Origin: Usnea hakonensis
Lineage: Eukaryota; Ascomycota; Lecanoromycetes; Lecanorales; Parmeliaceae
Direction of reading: 5' to 3'
Length of the DNA: 64,000 bases
Assembly (NCBI GenBank): GCA_013423325.1
Contig: BLJB01000036.1
Coordinates: 334,647 to 398,646, forward strand
In this document: piece after piece, positions 33,875-45,130 of the stretch
Position numbering within the stretch: position 1 is the stretch's first letter
How the letters are laid out: each line of letters starts with the position of its first letter
Translations under genes and position numbers: made by a program
The notes under the pieces: generated by a model
Told to the model about the DNA's origin: nothing
Database searches by the model: none
Seen by the model: only the letters and a program-made list of their open reading frames with translations

Positions 33875-36800
33875 CTATGTGGGAAAGATCATCTTCTTCA
33901 CAGAGCCACTGAAACGGCCGGATCCGCTGGTGGGTTGCCCATCCTCAAGGTTATCCCAATCAGTCATGCGATTCCAACTCATCTCCATTGGGAAGGCAGT
34001 CTGAAGAACTTCCAGCTCGTGGTCGTGTAACACTGGGATGATCTGTCCCAGCAGCAAGTCGTCGTTGCGATGCATCATGATGGGCATCAAATCAAGGGCA
34101 CGCTTGCGGAGACAATGGGGAGGATTGTTGCTGACCTCGCCGAGGATGGCTTGGTTGAAGTCTTTCATATTGACAAGCTTGACATAGCCGCAAGAGATGA
34201 AATTGATTCGCTCAAATGGACCTGAGTCACGCATCTTAGGCACTTCATGGATGTGCTGGTAGGCGTAGCGCAAGAGTTCGACTGTAGGACCTGGAGTGAT
34301 TGCGTCGATGACATTGCCCCAGGAGCCGATACGACGGGGTTCGACCATCCAACCTGTCCCATCAGATCGTGGATCCGGGACACTGCCTCGCTGCTGGAAT
34401 AAATTGCCCACAGCAGGATCGCCAAATCGCCGAGGAGGTCCATCGGGATAACGTAGCACTCCCTTCACGAGCGGATTGGGCTCCATGTTGTCCATGGCAC
34501 CCGAGTGAGCTGTAAGCGATACCGAATCTAGGGTAAGCGTACGTAGACTGGCTGCACGCATTTGCGAGACGAACTTCTTAAGTGCAGGTGGAGTGATCCA
34601 GCAATTGATGAGACTTAGGTGTTCGACATAAGGCAGCGCGAGAATGTTAGCAACGAAGCTCGTAGCCGCATGATGATCAGAGAAATCGGTCAGAGGCGCC
34701 GGCAAGATGTGCCTATTCCGCCCGAACATTCCAACTTGTTGCTCCCCTCCACCATAGTAGCCTATGCTTAAGGTCTTGATCCCTGAAACAACAGCGATAC
34801 AGGTGGCCAGGAGCTTGTGGAATTGTGTGGCAGCGCTAGAGGGGCGGATGTCCGGCGCCTCAACAACACCGGAATCTGACTTGAGAATGTTGCGCCAATC
34901 AGCGGAGACGTTGATTGCCAGGGTGTTGAGATTTGGGAGAGCTCTCCAAAAGTCTTCGCGTTGGAGAGCTGATAGGTATCTGCTAGACAACCTAGCCACG
35001 GTGAAAGACTGCACATGTTGGAATGTATGCGAATTGTCCGTTAACGCCATGCAGTAGCTCGAAAGGAAAGCGCGTTGAGCCCATTCGGTCTCCAAGAGCC
35101 ATTCCTTCTGCGCAGGCGTGAGGTTATTGGGAACCAAAGCAGCAGTGTGAAACGGGCTCTTTTCACGTCCATGGACAGAACTATGGTCCTGAATATTCAC
35201 ATCACCATTCATAAAGCCCTCCGCCGTTCCACCAGTATCAGGATTATTGGCAAGGTTGACACCCTGGAAGATGAGGGGTCGATCTGCTGGTCTTCGTTTA
35301 TTTGCATCGGTAAAGGTGACACGAGGGCTTATTTTTGGAAGTCCTGCACCCCCAAGACGCGATCGGGGGTCTGATGGGTAGTGCAAATGGACTTCAAAGT
35401 AGCCGTACTCGTTCGGCATGAGTGGAGTGTGATTGGCTAAGATGGAGTCCCCTTGAAAGGTATAGTTCGTGGCAGCCGCGGGACCAAGCGAGCGTACGAT
35501 GCCGTTCCATACACATTGACGCTCGAGATGCTTCGAGCTCATCTGCGTTTCTGAGACACCAAAGATCTTAGGCTTCTCTTGGAAGAGCTGAGCATGATCA
35601 GATATGTCTGGCCCGCAAAGGTATCCGAGACCGCTATCGATGGATAGACCAAGCTCACGGACACCTTGAAGGTTGGAAAGTGCCGCGGACATGCACCGGA
35701 ATTCGTCTGCCTTCTTTTCCAGACCTGCGCAGAAGTCGAATCGACTGTAGTAAGGATGGGGCCATCTGTATTTGCCCCAGAACTCCGAAAAGAACTCGAA
35801 CTTGCCTTTGGCCGGAGGCTTCACCAATTGGTCTGCTGTGGGTCAGTCAAATGCTCGTTATCTTCAAGCACATGCCAGGAGCGTACCCTCTTCCACGTCG
35901 AAAGCCATTGCAAACTTTTTAATGTGTGGGCCCCAGGCTTGGAAAACCTTCATGCCATCATGGACGGTCTTTTGTTGCTCAACCGGTCCATATATTTCTA
36001 GAAGCGACCAATTAGCACTTCACGCCCGGTATCAATTTGGGGCATTGCTACCTTTGGCCTTTCCTTTGCCCTTGATGTCAATTTTCGGGGCCATAGCGGG
36101 ACCGTCGTGAATCATCATGCCGTATATTTCAGGCCGGAAAGGTACCACTACTGTATGAAAGACGTTATTGGATGTCTTCCGCTCAAATTCGGAGTTGACC
36201 AGACGCATCTGCAATAGGTCATCACGGGAGAGATGGCCAGCGATGTTATGAAACACTTCAAGAGGTAGGCTATCCTTTGGCCATCCGAGTCTGTTTGGTC
36301 CAAGTGGTGCATGATAGGGTGTGATGTCGACTGGGGGCTTCTCGTCAGCAACGTGGTACTGCAAGCAAGGCATGCCAGGAGATCTGTTGATGCAAGCTGG
36401 TACATATGGAGCTTTGGATCGGAAAATGTTTAGAATGGCCCAGCGCTTTTCAGCACAAAAGTTACGAGGAAGAAGCTCAGAGGTAAAGACGAGGCGGCGA
36501 GTACCAAGGTGTCTGATCGGTGGCAGGTAGGATGAAGGTCGAGTAGATGCAACATAATTAGCAAGGGTTAATCTCAGTGCGTCTAGCGCTGCTCTCTCAT
36601 CAGGCGTTGATCCACTCATCGATGCCAGGCCGGGGACGAATATAGGAGCGTCGGGACGCAAGACGGAGCGTTGCTGCGGCTCGGATGCTCCAGTACTAGC
36701 ACGACGACCATTACTGCGGGGAGCTGGGACGTGTAAGCAGGGATGCATCAGACTGGTATGTGAATCAACAAACCCTGTGTCGGGGCCCCCATTGGTACCA

Positions 36801-38007
36801 TTGTACCTTCCGTGTTAACATCTTGAGTCGATGCAGCGTCGCGCCTTCTCTTCCGATGCGAACTTTGAATAGCTTCCGCTCTCCGCGTCAGTCTTCGTAC
36901 AGCTTGAGAATCCCAACCAGGATGAGCCCTAGCACTTGTTGAGCTCATACCCCCAGACCCTCGAGACCTGAGGTTGAAGGGGCGCGAGATTTGAGGGGTT
37001 TGAGCAGCCGATGATGTTTCGCTTGACGAAGACGCATCGGATCTACCTCGTCTGAGCGACACAGGGGTTCGCGAAGTCTCCTGCGCACGAGCTGTCTTGA
37101 GCTTCACGATCAGTGACGGTTGGCCTACTCGTTTCCTCTCTCTTCCAGTTGAAGATGGATAGGATTGTCGTGGGACTCCCAAAGCGAGAATCTCGTTGAG
37201 ATTTGCTGGATCCAGCGAGGTGAAGGATGCCTGACTGTCGAGGGGCCCTTCCTGGCCAAACAAGACGGAGTCAAAGATGTTCGAGAAGCGGCCTTTGGGT
37301 CGTACGAAATTGGAATATCGGAGCACATGAGTAGAAAATTCTTGTACGCCCAATTCCCCGGCCACCGTGCTAGAATTGTAAGGATACCGAAGCCAAGACA
37401 ACTCACGCGGATCTGATCGATCAGAATTGACATCTTGCATGGTGCGATGACCTGATAGATGACCTGATGCCATCCAAGCACCGCTGCCGGCATGGGTATG
37501 AGTTAAGGAGTGATCGGGACCATTTCCAGACAGCGGCGACCGTGGGCGTTGGGACATATCCATCATCTCCGGGTTCATCCTGCCAGCTTCTATCTCTTGT
37601 AACAAATATTCTTCGGAGGTATGGGGAGCGTACGGATTATACTGATTTCCATCTGAGCCAAACTGGCGGTCCAGAGGCCGATTCGGCATATTCGTGCTTT
37701 CTTGGGTGGCAACTGAGTTATTTCCGTGGCGCGAAGAATGATAGCGTGCGAAAGCTATCATTTCTGGTTGGGCCGAGGCATAAGCGGACTCAGGTGTTGA
37801 CTGCGAATCCTCCTCTCCGGGTACTTGGGCCATGTATGCTCTGGCTCGATCATGGAGCTGCGTGATGCGCTGAACAGTATCTGCAGCCTCCCATTCATCA
37901 ATCAATCTCTCGGAAACATTCGTTATCCGTGACTCTGCTAGACGAGCGAGCCTTATATCCCGAGCATGGGAATGGCTGTCAGGCTCGGCCCGGTGTGCGT
38001 TGACCAT
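33875..38007 (-). CDS. Large F-box protein with LRR-like C-terminal region
   Basis: Four exons: 38007-36774, 36723-36052, 35997-35887 and 35832-33875, with introns of 50, 54 and 54 bp, giving 1324 aa in one frame. The first intron removes an in-frame TGA, so two apparent genes become one. Residues 1-410 are disordered and Ser/Arg-rich, with a basic stretch (SHRKRRRDAAS). An F-box is at about 559-603 (WPKDSLPLEVFHNIAGHLSRDDLLQMRLVNSEF). The long C-terminal part has leucine-rich segments (VRELGLSI, LPNLNTLAIN, VEHLSLINCWITPPALKKFV, LRTLTLDSVSLT) as in F-box/LRR substrate adaptors. It would recruit targets to an SCF ubiquitin ligase. The target is unknown. The 38007 start is the first ATG in frame. 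The N-terminal part could still be a separate gene. Confidence 0.7.
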
Positions 38008-39001
38008 GAAGGGGAGCTCGAAAGATATTACATGAGATGAGGAAGTAATTGATATGTCCTGTTTGCAGAGACTGTGAGCAAGATGGGATGCCAATTGAAC
38101 AAGCTTCTCTCTCTACCTTGCGTACGTACTTTGACTGCTAAGCCACTGTGCCTGCTGATTGAGGCTTGAACCCTTTCTTGTGGAGCAGTATTGTGGAGCT
38201 TTTTTTTTTTTTACTTCTGTCCTCAAATTCTGTGACCACATCCAGGTAACTTGATCACTATAGTATCTTAGTGTCGAGACCAGGCCAGCAACCTGAAGCA
38301 GCAGGGATGGCTAGACTTCGCGATGAAAGTGAGAGAAGTTTTGACCTTAATCAAGCTGGAACTTATGCCTGAGTGAGATTCTTTGCTCAATTGAGCTTGA
38401 TATAGGTGCGAGACATGAAGAGGAAAATCTAAAGGACGCAAATGTGCTTGTGCTGCATAAAATGGTCCCACTTCTGAAAGGCTTCACTAGCGCCCTGCCA
38501 AGAAATTGCCCTGAAATACAAAAACAGAGTAGCCGCTTTCGGATGCCGTGGAGCTTAGTCTCCTTCCATTGCGCGACTTCGAGAAGGATTTTCGATTGCA
38601 GTCTCCCGGTATGAGGCAGCCTTCCGATAGAATTTGAACTACTCGGGTGGTCCGCGTTTAGAATGAGCCTTCACTGAAAACAACTACCGACCTTTCCGGT
38701 TTGATTCGCCAATGTACCATCGTTCGAAGTCAAGGATGAGAGAATTCAACCATAAGGTCCGAGAAAGCCAATGGTCACCTCAAGCACTGATACTCCCATT
38801 TGTTCAGCCCATGTGATTGGACGTGTTTCTCGACGTGTTCAGTCAGGCTTGAACAATATCCCACTGCTACTGTTCTATCTGATAACATAAAAATCCTCGA
38901 CAGCCTAGTTTTTACGATTCTTTTGTTACATACACGCTATCTGTGCACTTCTTGGGAGAGCAAATTTAGATCCAAGATGTAGATATACTCTGCGCTCTCT
39001 C
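38008..39001. other. Intergenic
   Basis: About 1 kb upstream of the F-box gene. A T12 tract lies at about 38200-38212. Nothing coding recognised. The part near 38008-38150 is presumably the F-box gene promoter, since the frame runs back through it without an ATG. Confidence 0.45.
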
Positions 39002-39658
39002 TCACGCAACTAGGGCTAGGCTCTCGATACCTTCAGATGTGGCAGGCTGCATTTCGTCTGGGATCAACACGAAATCGGAGTACAGAGCCCCTAGTGGTAA
39101 TTGAAATTTGCGACGAATTGCAATGTCTCTCCCATTGGTTTGTCCCATTGTGGTGCTTGTGCGGCGAACGTCAATGGTGCGAAAGACGCAACAAGTCTTT
39201 AAGAATTTGATGTACGCATAAAGCCCCCAAGATGAGTGCGACTTGAGAAATGTGCGATGGGAACTCTCAGCGAAGACACATGACAGCCAGATCGGCGAAG
39301 CAGACTCGACCAGTCTATCCTTTTTTCCTCCGACATCTGTGACAAGATAGGCCATGCTATCTCCGCTGTGAGTACCATTGCTTTGCATTGACGCCAGGTC
39401 TATTGGCGCCATCAGTCTAGATGTGGTCGACAATGCCAAATTGTGCGCTATGTTAGGGGTGAGGAAGGATGCAAAATCGATGTCGGGTAGAAGGCCAACA
39501 GGGGGTTTGTCAAGCGCCGTATTCCAGAAACCTAGAGGGTATTCCTATAAGACTTCGAGGTGTAGCTTTGAAATAGAAACAAATTTCTAGGGACTCTCCT
39601 CACAAAACATCGTCTTCACTTGCTGGTCTTCTCGGGCTTGATATGCAAACTCCAACAT
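39002..39658 (-). CDS. Possible small gene, unknown function
   Basis: A frame of 181 codons runs from a plausible acceptor (GTCTTATAG, exon from 39544) to a stop at 39002. It may join by a 75-bp intron to a short first exon, 39658-39620 (MLEFAYQAREDQQ), giving 193 aa. The sequence (FWNTALDKPPVGLLPDIDFASFLTPNIAHNLAL.., later QLPLGALYSDFVLIPDEMQP) looks protein-like with hydrophobic and charged alternation, but I recognise no family. It could equally be the last exon of a longer or decayed gene extending towards 40 kb. Confidence 0.35.
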
Positions 39659-40768
39659 GAAAGAGGCGTTTCGTGAGAAACCCTTTCGGACTCACTGTCC
39701 GATTGCGAAAGAGCAGCAAAGTAGTTCAGTGCCCCGAAGCGCCCCCAAATTGTGAGTTGCTATGTGGAACATGCTTCTTCGGTCAAGTATGTACCCTTCC
39801 GCAAGACATACAGTATTCACAAGGCGAAGAGGCAACACTTTATCAAAGTAGTGGGGAGAACAGCCCGAAGGCCTCATTTGACTCATGGGAAAGAATCAGA
39901 CCATTGTCCTTCTGTTTCACTGGTGGACCGATGTTCATCGACGTGTAGTCAACAGAAGATCATGCTAATCTGCAAAATTGGTCAAGTAGGAAGAGGGTGT
40001 TCGTTACTACGCAAATATAGGATACCCTTTCCGGACGGACGTCAGCTTGGGCACCGACTTACTCATCGCTGCCAAACTTCTGCAGTCCATCTCGCGTCCG
40101 CAGTCTACGCACCATCCAAACCAGGGACAATGGAACCTTTTGGGGCCGGTCCCGCAGTAGCCTCTCTAGATATCTTATGATACGTTGTTGTCGGCAGTGG
40201 GGGACCTCTTCTCTGGTCTCCTATCAGCGAGATCTTGCTTGCAGAAACCTTTTTATCAAACCAAGGCTGATGCTTACTGGCTGCATCAACGGAGGTGTTT
40301 GCGGCAGGAATATGGGTGTCTTAATTTTAAGGAACCGAGGTCAAGAGCGAGGAATTGATTCTCGGTGAAGCAGTTGGCGATGACTGCATTTTAATTCGAT
40401 AGATTTGTTTTTTGTGTCCTTGATGGAGCAAGTCAATACAAGTGTATGATCACAATTGAGTTTACAGCGGCGGTGTTACCTCTGTCAGTCTGAAGCTGCT
40501 CGCAAGCGCAGAGCCTCCAACATCCAATAGTAAGTCACGGACTACCCTGACCCGAGGTGCACGCAAGATCAGGGCGTCCGGCTTTCCACCCAGCCAACAT
40601 ATAAACAACCTGCATTCTCCAGCTCCTTTTCCACCTTTTCGCCCACCTTTTCACCACGCCAAGACCCGCTAAGAGATCTCATATCCTATAACGTTCTCAG
40701 CCTCGTCGCAAGCGAAAGAATCTGCCAGCACATCATCGCAGCCACATCGCCCTTTCTGGGAACCAATC
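39659..40768. other. Intergenic
   Basis: About 1.1 kb. Short overlapping frames on both strands at 39.67-40.37 kb carry no motif. The 250 bases before 40769 are CT/CA-rich (including CACCTTTTCGCCCACC) and are the likely promoter and leader of C2H2 paralogue 2. Confidence 0.4.
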
Positions 40769-41745
40769 ATGACACACGCAACCTTCGAAATGGCAAATTC
40801 GATGCCTGATTTGACGGATGATTTCGATTTCGGGACTTTCCTCAATTTGCCGCCTGATGATGTCGATCAGGGGGTTGTGGATGGGTAAGTTTTTTTTTTA
40901 TTGGCTGACAAAAGGGCGCGGAGCTGTGCAGTCTCCGGAATGGTTTCAGCGATGCTCTTAACTTGAACGGGAAAGGCCTAGATGTACCACGGCCCTCTCA
41001 TGACCCAGCTCTTCTCGGTCCTTCCAACAATGCTGAAGCTCGTCAGAGCACGAACTTCCAACTCCAAACCAACAATGGATCTCCTCGATTCGAGTATGCA
41101 GCAAGCAACCTCTACGGAGATGAAATTGTTCCCAGTGGACATGTACGAGCAGCGTCTGCCGCGGTTTCGAAGACCACTAGTTTGGAGACGATTGCCAGGG
41201 GGAACTGCGAAGAAATCAGTATCGCCCCTTGCTACCAGGAGTGGTCTCCGCCTTTCACTCCTGACCCGGCAACCCATGAAGTCTCTGTGAATCATTGTGC
41301 TTGTATCAGCTGTCTCGAGATCAAGCGTTATATTTTGATACCTAAGGATGTATATCGTTACTACAAGTGCCATTTTCCGGGCTGCCTGCAATCAGAGAGG
41401 AGAGAAGATCTCTACCATCATGAAATCGGCCACTACATTCGGGACGGAAAGTTTACGTGTCTCGAGCCAAAATGTCAAGTCTCCACCGGGGACTTTGCTG
41501 ACCTCAGACGCCACTACAAGAAGCACTGCACGAGTCCTAACAAGGAGCAATTTCCATGCCCCGTGTCCTGGTGCAAGTTCAGCGGTAACAACGGCTTTTT
41601 ACGCAAGGACAAACTCAAGAGCCATTACAGGAACATCCACGAAGGGAAACCCGGACCAGCCAAGGCCGGTCGAGTCATCAAGCCAGCTACACTCAAGCCT
41701 CGAGTTTCTGGCGTTGAAAATGGCTCCAGCAAACAGAATCAATAG
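40769..41745 (+). CDS. C2H2-type zinc-finger protein (paralogue 2)
   Basis: Two exons, 40769-40884 and 40932-41745, with a 47-bp intron (309 aa). The N-terminus has the acidic/aromatic motif DDFDFGTFLNLPPDD, like paralogue 1. The zinc-binding half shows CACISCLEI, CHFPGC..YHHEIGH, CLEPKCQVSTGDFADLRRHYKKHC, CPVSWCKFSGNNGFLRKDKLKSHYRNIH and then GKPGPAKAGRVIKP. The spacing suggests at least two or three C2H2/C2HC fingers. It is a likely nuclear regulator. It lies 554 bp upstream of paralogue 3 in the same orientation, so the pair probably arose by tandem duplication. The intron carries the poly-T plus TTGGCTGAC block shared by all three paralogues. Confidence 0.75.
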
Positions 41746-42299
41746 AAGTGTTGACTTTTACTGTGGGCTAGTATGATGGTGGAGATGCAGTGATTTGGGG
41801 GATGGGGGGTGCTTGCAGCACAGTATTTTCTTGGGGATTCAACATCCTTCTGACGGGAGCTTCATCATTTGATAATCTTTCCGATTTCACCTTCAACAGG
41901 TTGAAACTCTTTACTTTGTACTCATGCATGTTCACAGTCTTTACCGTGTGTCTGCCAAAGAAAGCGTGGGAGCGCAAATGCGAAGATTACGTCAATCCAA
42001 ACTCCAAATCATAGCCTCGTCATATTTTCCCAAAAATGCTGAAGGCAAACTTGAATAATCAGAGTACGCCCCTCATCTACCCCTGCAAATACCCCCCGCA
42101 AGCATATAATCCTCTTCCTTCCCCAATGCTTTTCTTGCCCTTTCACAACCCCTTTCCGCACGCCAAGCCCGCCAAGCGCAATTCTGATTCGCCGCCCTTC
42201 CTCCTGCACGACCCCTCAGCCTCGCCTTTTCACTGGAGCACACATTGCCAACGCATCAACGCCCTTCCTGCAAGCCACGAACGCGCACGCTTATTCGAA
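41746..42299. other. Intergenic between tandem C2H2 paralogues
   Basis: About 550 bp. It should hold the terminator of paralogue 2 and the promoter of paralogue 3. A CT-rich region at about 42095-42225 precedes the start codon. An open frame through it from 42036 runs into exon 1 of paralogue 3. I chose the ATG at 42300 because of its similarity in position and motif to the other paralogues, but an upstream start is possible. Confidence 0.4.
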
Positions 42300-43258
42300 A
42301 TGGAGGGCGTTCCGTTTGATTGGAGCGACTATCTCAGCTCCGAAGGACTGTCTGACATGATGCCTGCCGGATCCGGCTTGCATGGTGGTCAGGCGGGTCA
42401 GGTTGGGTAGGTTTTTTTTTTACTGGCTGACCCGGGGGCGTTTGGTGTCCCAGCATGACAGACGTGGGCAACACTGGAAAACGCCCTCCCCCGCCCGTGC
42501 ATGCGTGCCACCATGATGCCGATGACTCGCAAGGATACGATCTTGCTGGTTGCGTATACTCAGACTGCGCGAAAGACCTACCTCAAGTGGCTCCCAATGA
42601 TAAAACCATTCCAAGTGAAGAGCAATATCGAACGCAAAGCAGTGTGAGCACCCTTGAAACGTCAGAAGCTGGAATCCATTTGGACCCATCCCAAAAGGTG
42701 CTAGGCTCGGCCGTCTCTAAGACCGAGAGGGATCTAGATGTCTCTAAAAAAGGCCCTGATGAACTGAAAGTCCTTCTACCTGATCAGACATGTCATTGTG
42801 CGACTTGTCTCGATAACTATTCGCGCGATTTATCTGATGTAATTCGCGATGGAGAACCGGGGTGGACAGCATGGACATTGAGCTGCCGCGTTACTGGTTG
42901 TCAGTGGACAACGAAAGATGAGCCTCCGTATTGGGAACCTACCAAGTATGAGAAACTTCGTTATCATGAGACTTGGAGAGGACGCGCAGAGCATTATGGC
43001 AAGCCTGGAGAGTGGAGATGCCGTGAGATGGATTGCAAATTCGTCACTAAACGCTGGAATGACCTCCTGCGCCACTCTACGGCCAAGCATTGCATCAAGC
43101 GAGACTTAAAGTGCCCGTTTCTCGAATGCAAATACCATCACGTTGACTTCAGTCGCAAAGACAAGCTCAAGAGTCATGTCGAAAAGGTCCATAAGGGAAT
43201 TCCTCATCCCGCCAAACCGTTCCAGGCCATCAAGCCCAAAGTCAAAGACCATGCTTGA
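42300..43258 (+). CDS. C2H2-type zinc-finger protein (paralogue 3)
   Basis: Two exons, 42300-42406 and 42454-43258, with a 47-bp intron (303 aa). Exon 1 begins MEGVPFDWSDYLSSEG, a shorter version of the acidic/aromatic N-terminal motif of paralogues 1 and 2. The zinc-binding half shows CHCATCLDN, CRVTGCQWTT, CREMDCKFVTKRWNDLLRHSTAKHC, CPFLECKYHHVDFSRKDKLKSHVEKVH and then GIPHPAKPFQAIKPK. The DLLRH..HC and RKDKLKSH signatures are shared with the other two. A nuclear regulatory role is inferred. The frame could extend upstream of 42300 in the same exon. Confidence 0.72.
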
Positions 43259-45130
43259 ATGGAGCCGCCAGGAATCGAGTTCTTGAGCAGCATTGGTCCG
43301 CGGTGCGAGACTTACGGACACTCACTTGGGTTTTTGGTCGCGCAATGTTTCCATTTCTTTCCGTCATCCAGAATCACAACTCCACTCGACTGCACACTCC
43401 CTTGTTTCCCCGGTCGCTACAGGAATCAACACACAAGAAGGACTGAGGCGCGATGGGCAAAGAGTCTCTCAATTTCATGTCCGTGCTCCAACTGTACACC
43501 CTCGTTTTCGTTCAAATGTCTCGGCGATCCTCTACTTCCTCACAGTCATTACACATATTCGCTGCGCAAGGAGCAGATACAAGTTTTATACCCCCGTCAC
43601 CAAAACGGTAGCAAGATAGTCAACAATAATGAAACCTTGTTTGGCATCAAAACTTCTTTCCTTCAACGTTGACGTCCTCTGCTTCAAAGACCTTGCAGCC
43701 CCACAAGCCGTTTTCTCAGTCCTCCCTTTCATTAACCTTTCAGCTGAATTCCCACACCCTCCAACACTTCCACACAACGCCTATACATAGCTAACATGTG
43801 ATTGAGCGACTCCCTACGGCCAAGTGAATCTACACCTCGCACCCTACCACTGACTCTACACCAAAGCAAGCTTCTACCCAATCAATCGTATTCATCTTAT
43901 CTACACCTACTTTCTGAACCACTCTGAAACAATATTACCTATACTTTATAATACCTCTCCCCACATACCCAACGCAGAAACACCATCGCAGAGCGGCTGT
44001 CCAAACCCCAACGGGAGTCCGGAAACGCGAACGGGCGTCTTCCGTGCGCCACGGACGTCTCGAAGATACTAATTTCCCTAACCAACACCCTTCCCTCCCT
44101 CCCCCACCCCCTCCCCAACCAAAACCCCACACAAACAAGCCCATATCCCCTCACCCCACCAATACCTACCATCGCCACTTACACTTCCCCTAAACCAACA
44201 ACGCCAAGATCTTAACAAAAAGAGCTAGCTTACACAGAAACAGCGAAACTACTTTACTGATCGAGTCAACTGATTAGGGTTATAGAGATTGTAGGGGGTG
44301 GGAAAGGGTTGGAATGCAGGTTTAGGATATTGGTTAGGGGAGGGTGTGAGGGGAGAGGAGGAGAGGAGAGGATGATGGGATGTAGGGGACTATGGTGTTA
44401 GGGGGAGGGCAGATAGAGGGAGGGTTATGAGTTTTAGCTAGGGTGGCTTAGCGGTTGTCCAGATAAATAGCAATGCTTCATATGTAAACAACCGCTGAGT
44501 TCTCTCGCATAACCAGCCTAGACGAAAAGATTTTGATATTGCAAGCACCAGTCGCTGCTGTGCATGTCCATCTCTTCGTTATGACTTCTCTAAGACTTAG
44601 TCCAGTGACCATTGTCCGCGAAAAGGCTCGCTAATGTGCCCATGCCATTAACAAGAAGCTGTAGACATAGTAATACGCTTGGTCTTCTGTGATGACTCCT
44701 ATTTTCTTTCCTAAAACAATACCCTTCGCCTTGGCCTTGGCCTTCACCGCAGCCGCAACCCTGACAAGTTCTCCCATACCCAGCCCCATCCATCATCCCC
44801 GCGCCATGATACTCCTCCTTACCTTCATCAGCCGCTTCACCCTTGCCGCCCTCTTTGCTCCGTTTCCCTTTGTTAAAAGAAGCTCGCATCCAATCTTCGT
44901 CGTCCCTGTCCTTCTTCGCGTCCCATGACCCTGCAGAGCAAGCTTTGCGACGTAGTTCTGCGCACCCTTCTTTCTCCCGCACCTGCTCGGCTGTCTGAGG
45001 TCGATTGGCCTTTTCAACAGCTTTTGCAATCTTTCCAAATCAGTAGAAGAGCTAAATTTGATGCAGTGGCTGAAGAGAGCACCGAAAAACAAAATGTCTG
45101 GTTCAAGCGTGCAAGCCGCCGCAACAAGCA
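43259..45130. other. Intergenic with strand-asymmetric pyrimidine and purine tracts
   Basis: About 1.9 kb. A pyrimidine-rich stretch (43790-44210, including CCCTCCCTCCCCCACCCCCTCCCC) is followed by a purine-rich stretch (44270-44440). A minus-strand frame at 44590-44982, perhaps extended upstream to about 45020, encodes a Lys/Glu/Gly-rich peptide (ELRRKACSAGSWDAKKDRDDEDW) that could be a small gene, but I could not find a start exon. Otherwise nothing recognised. Confidence 0.35.
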
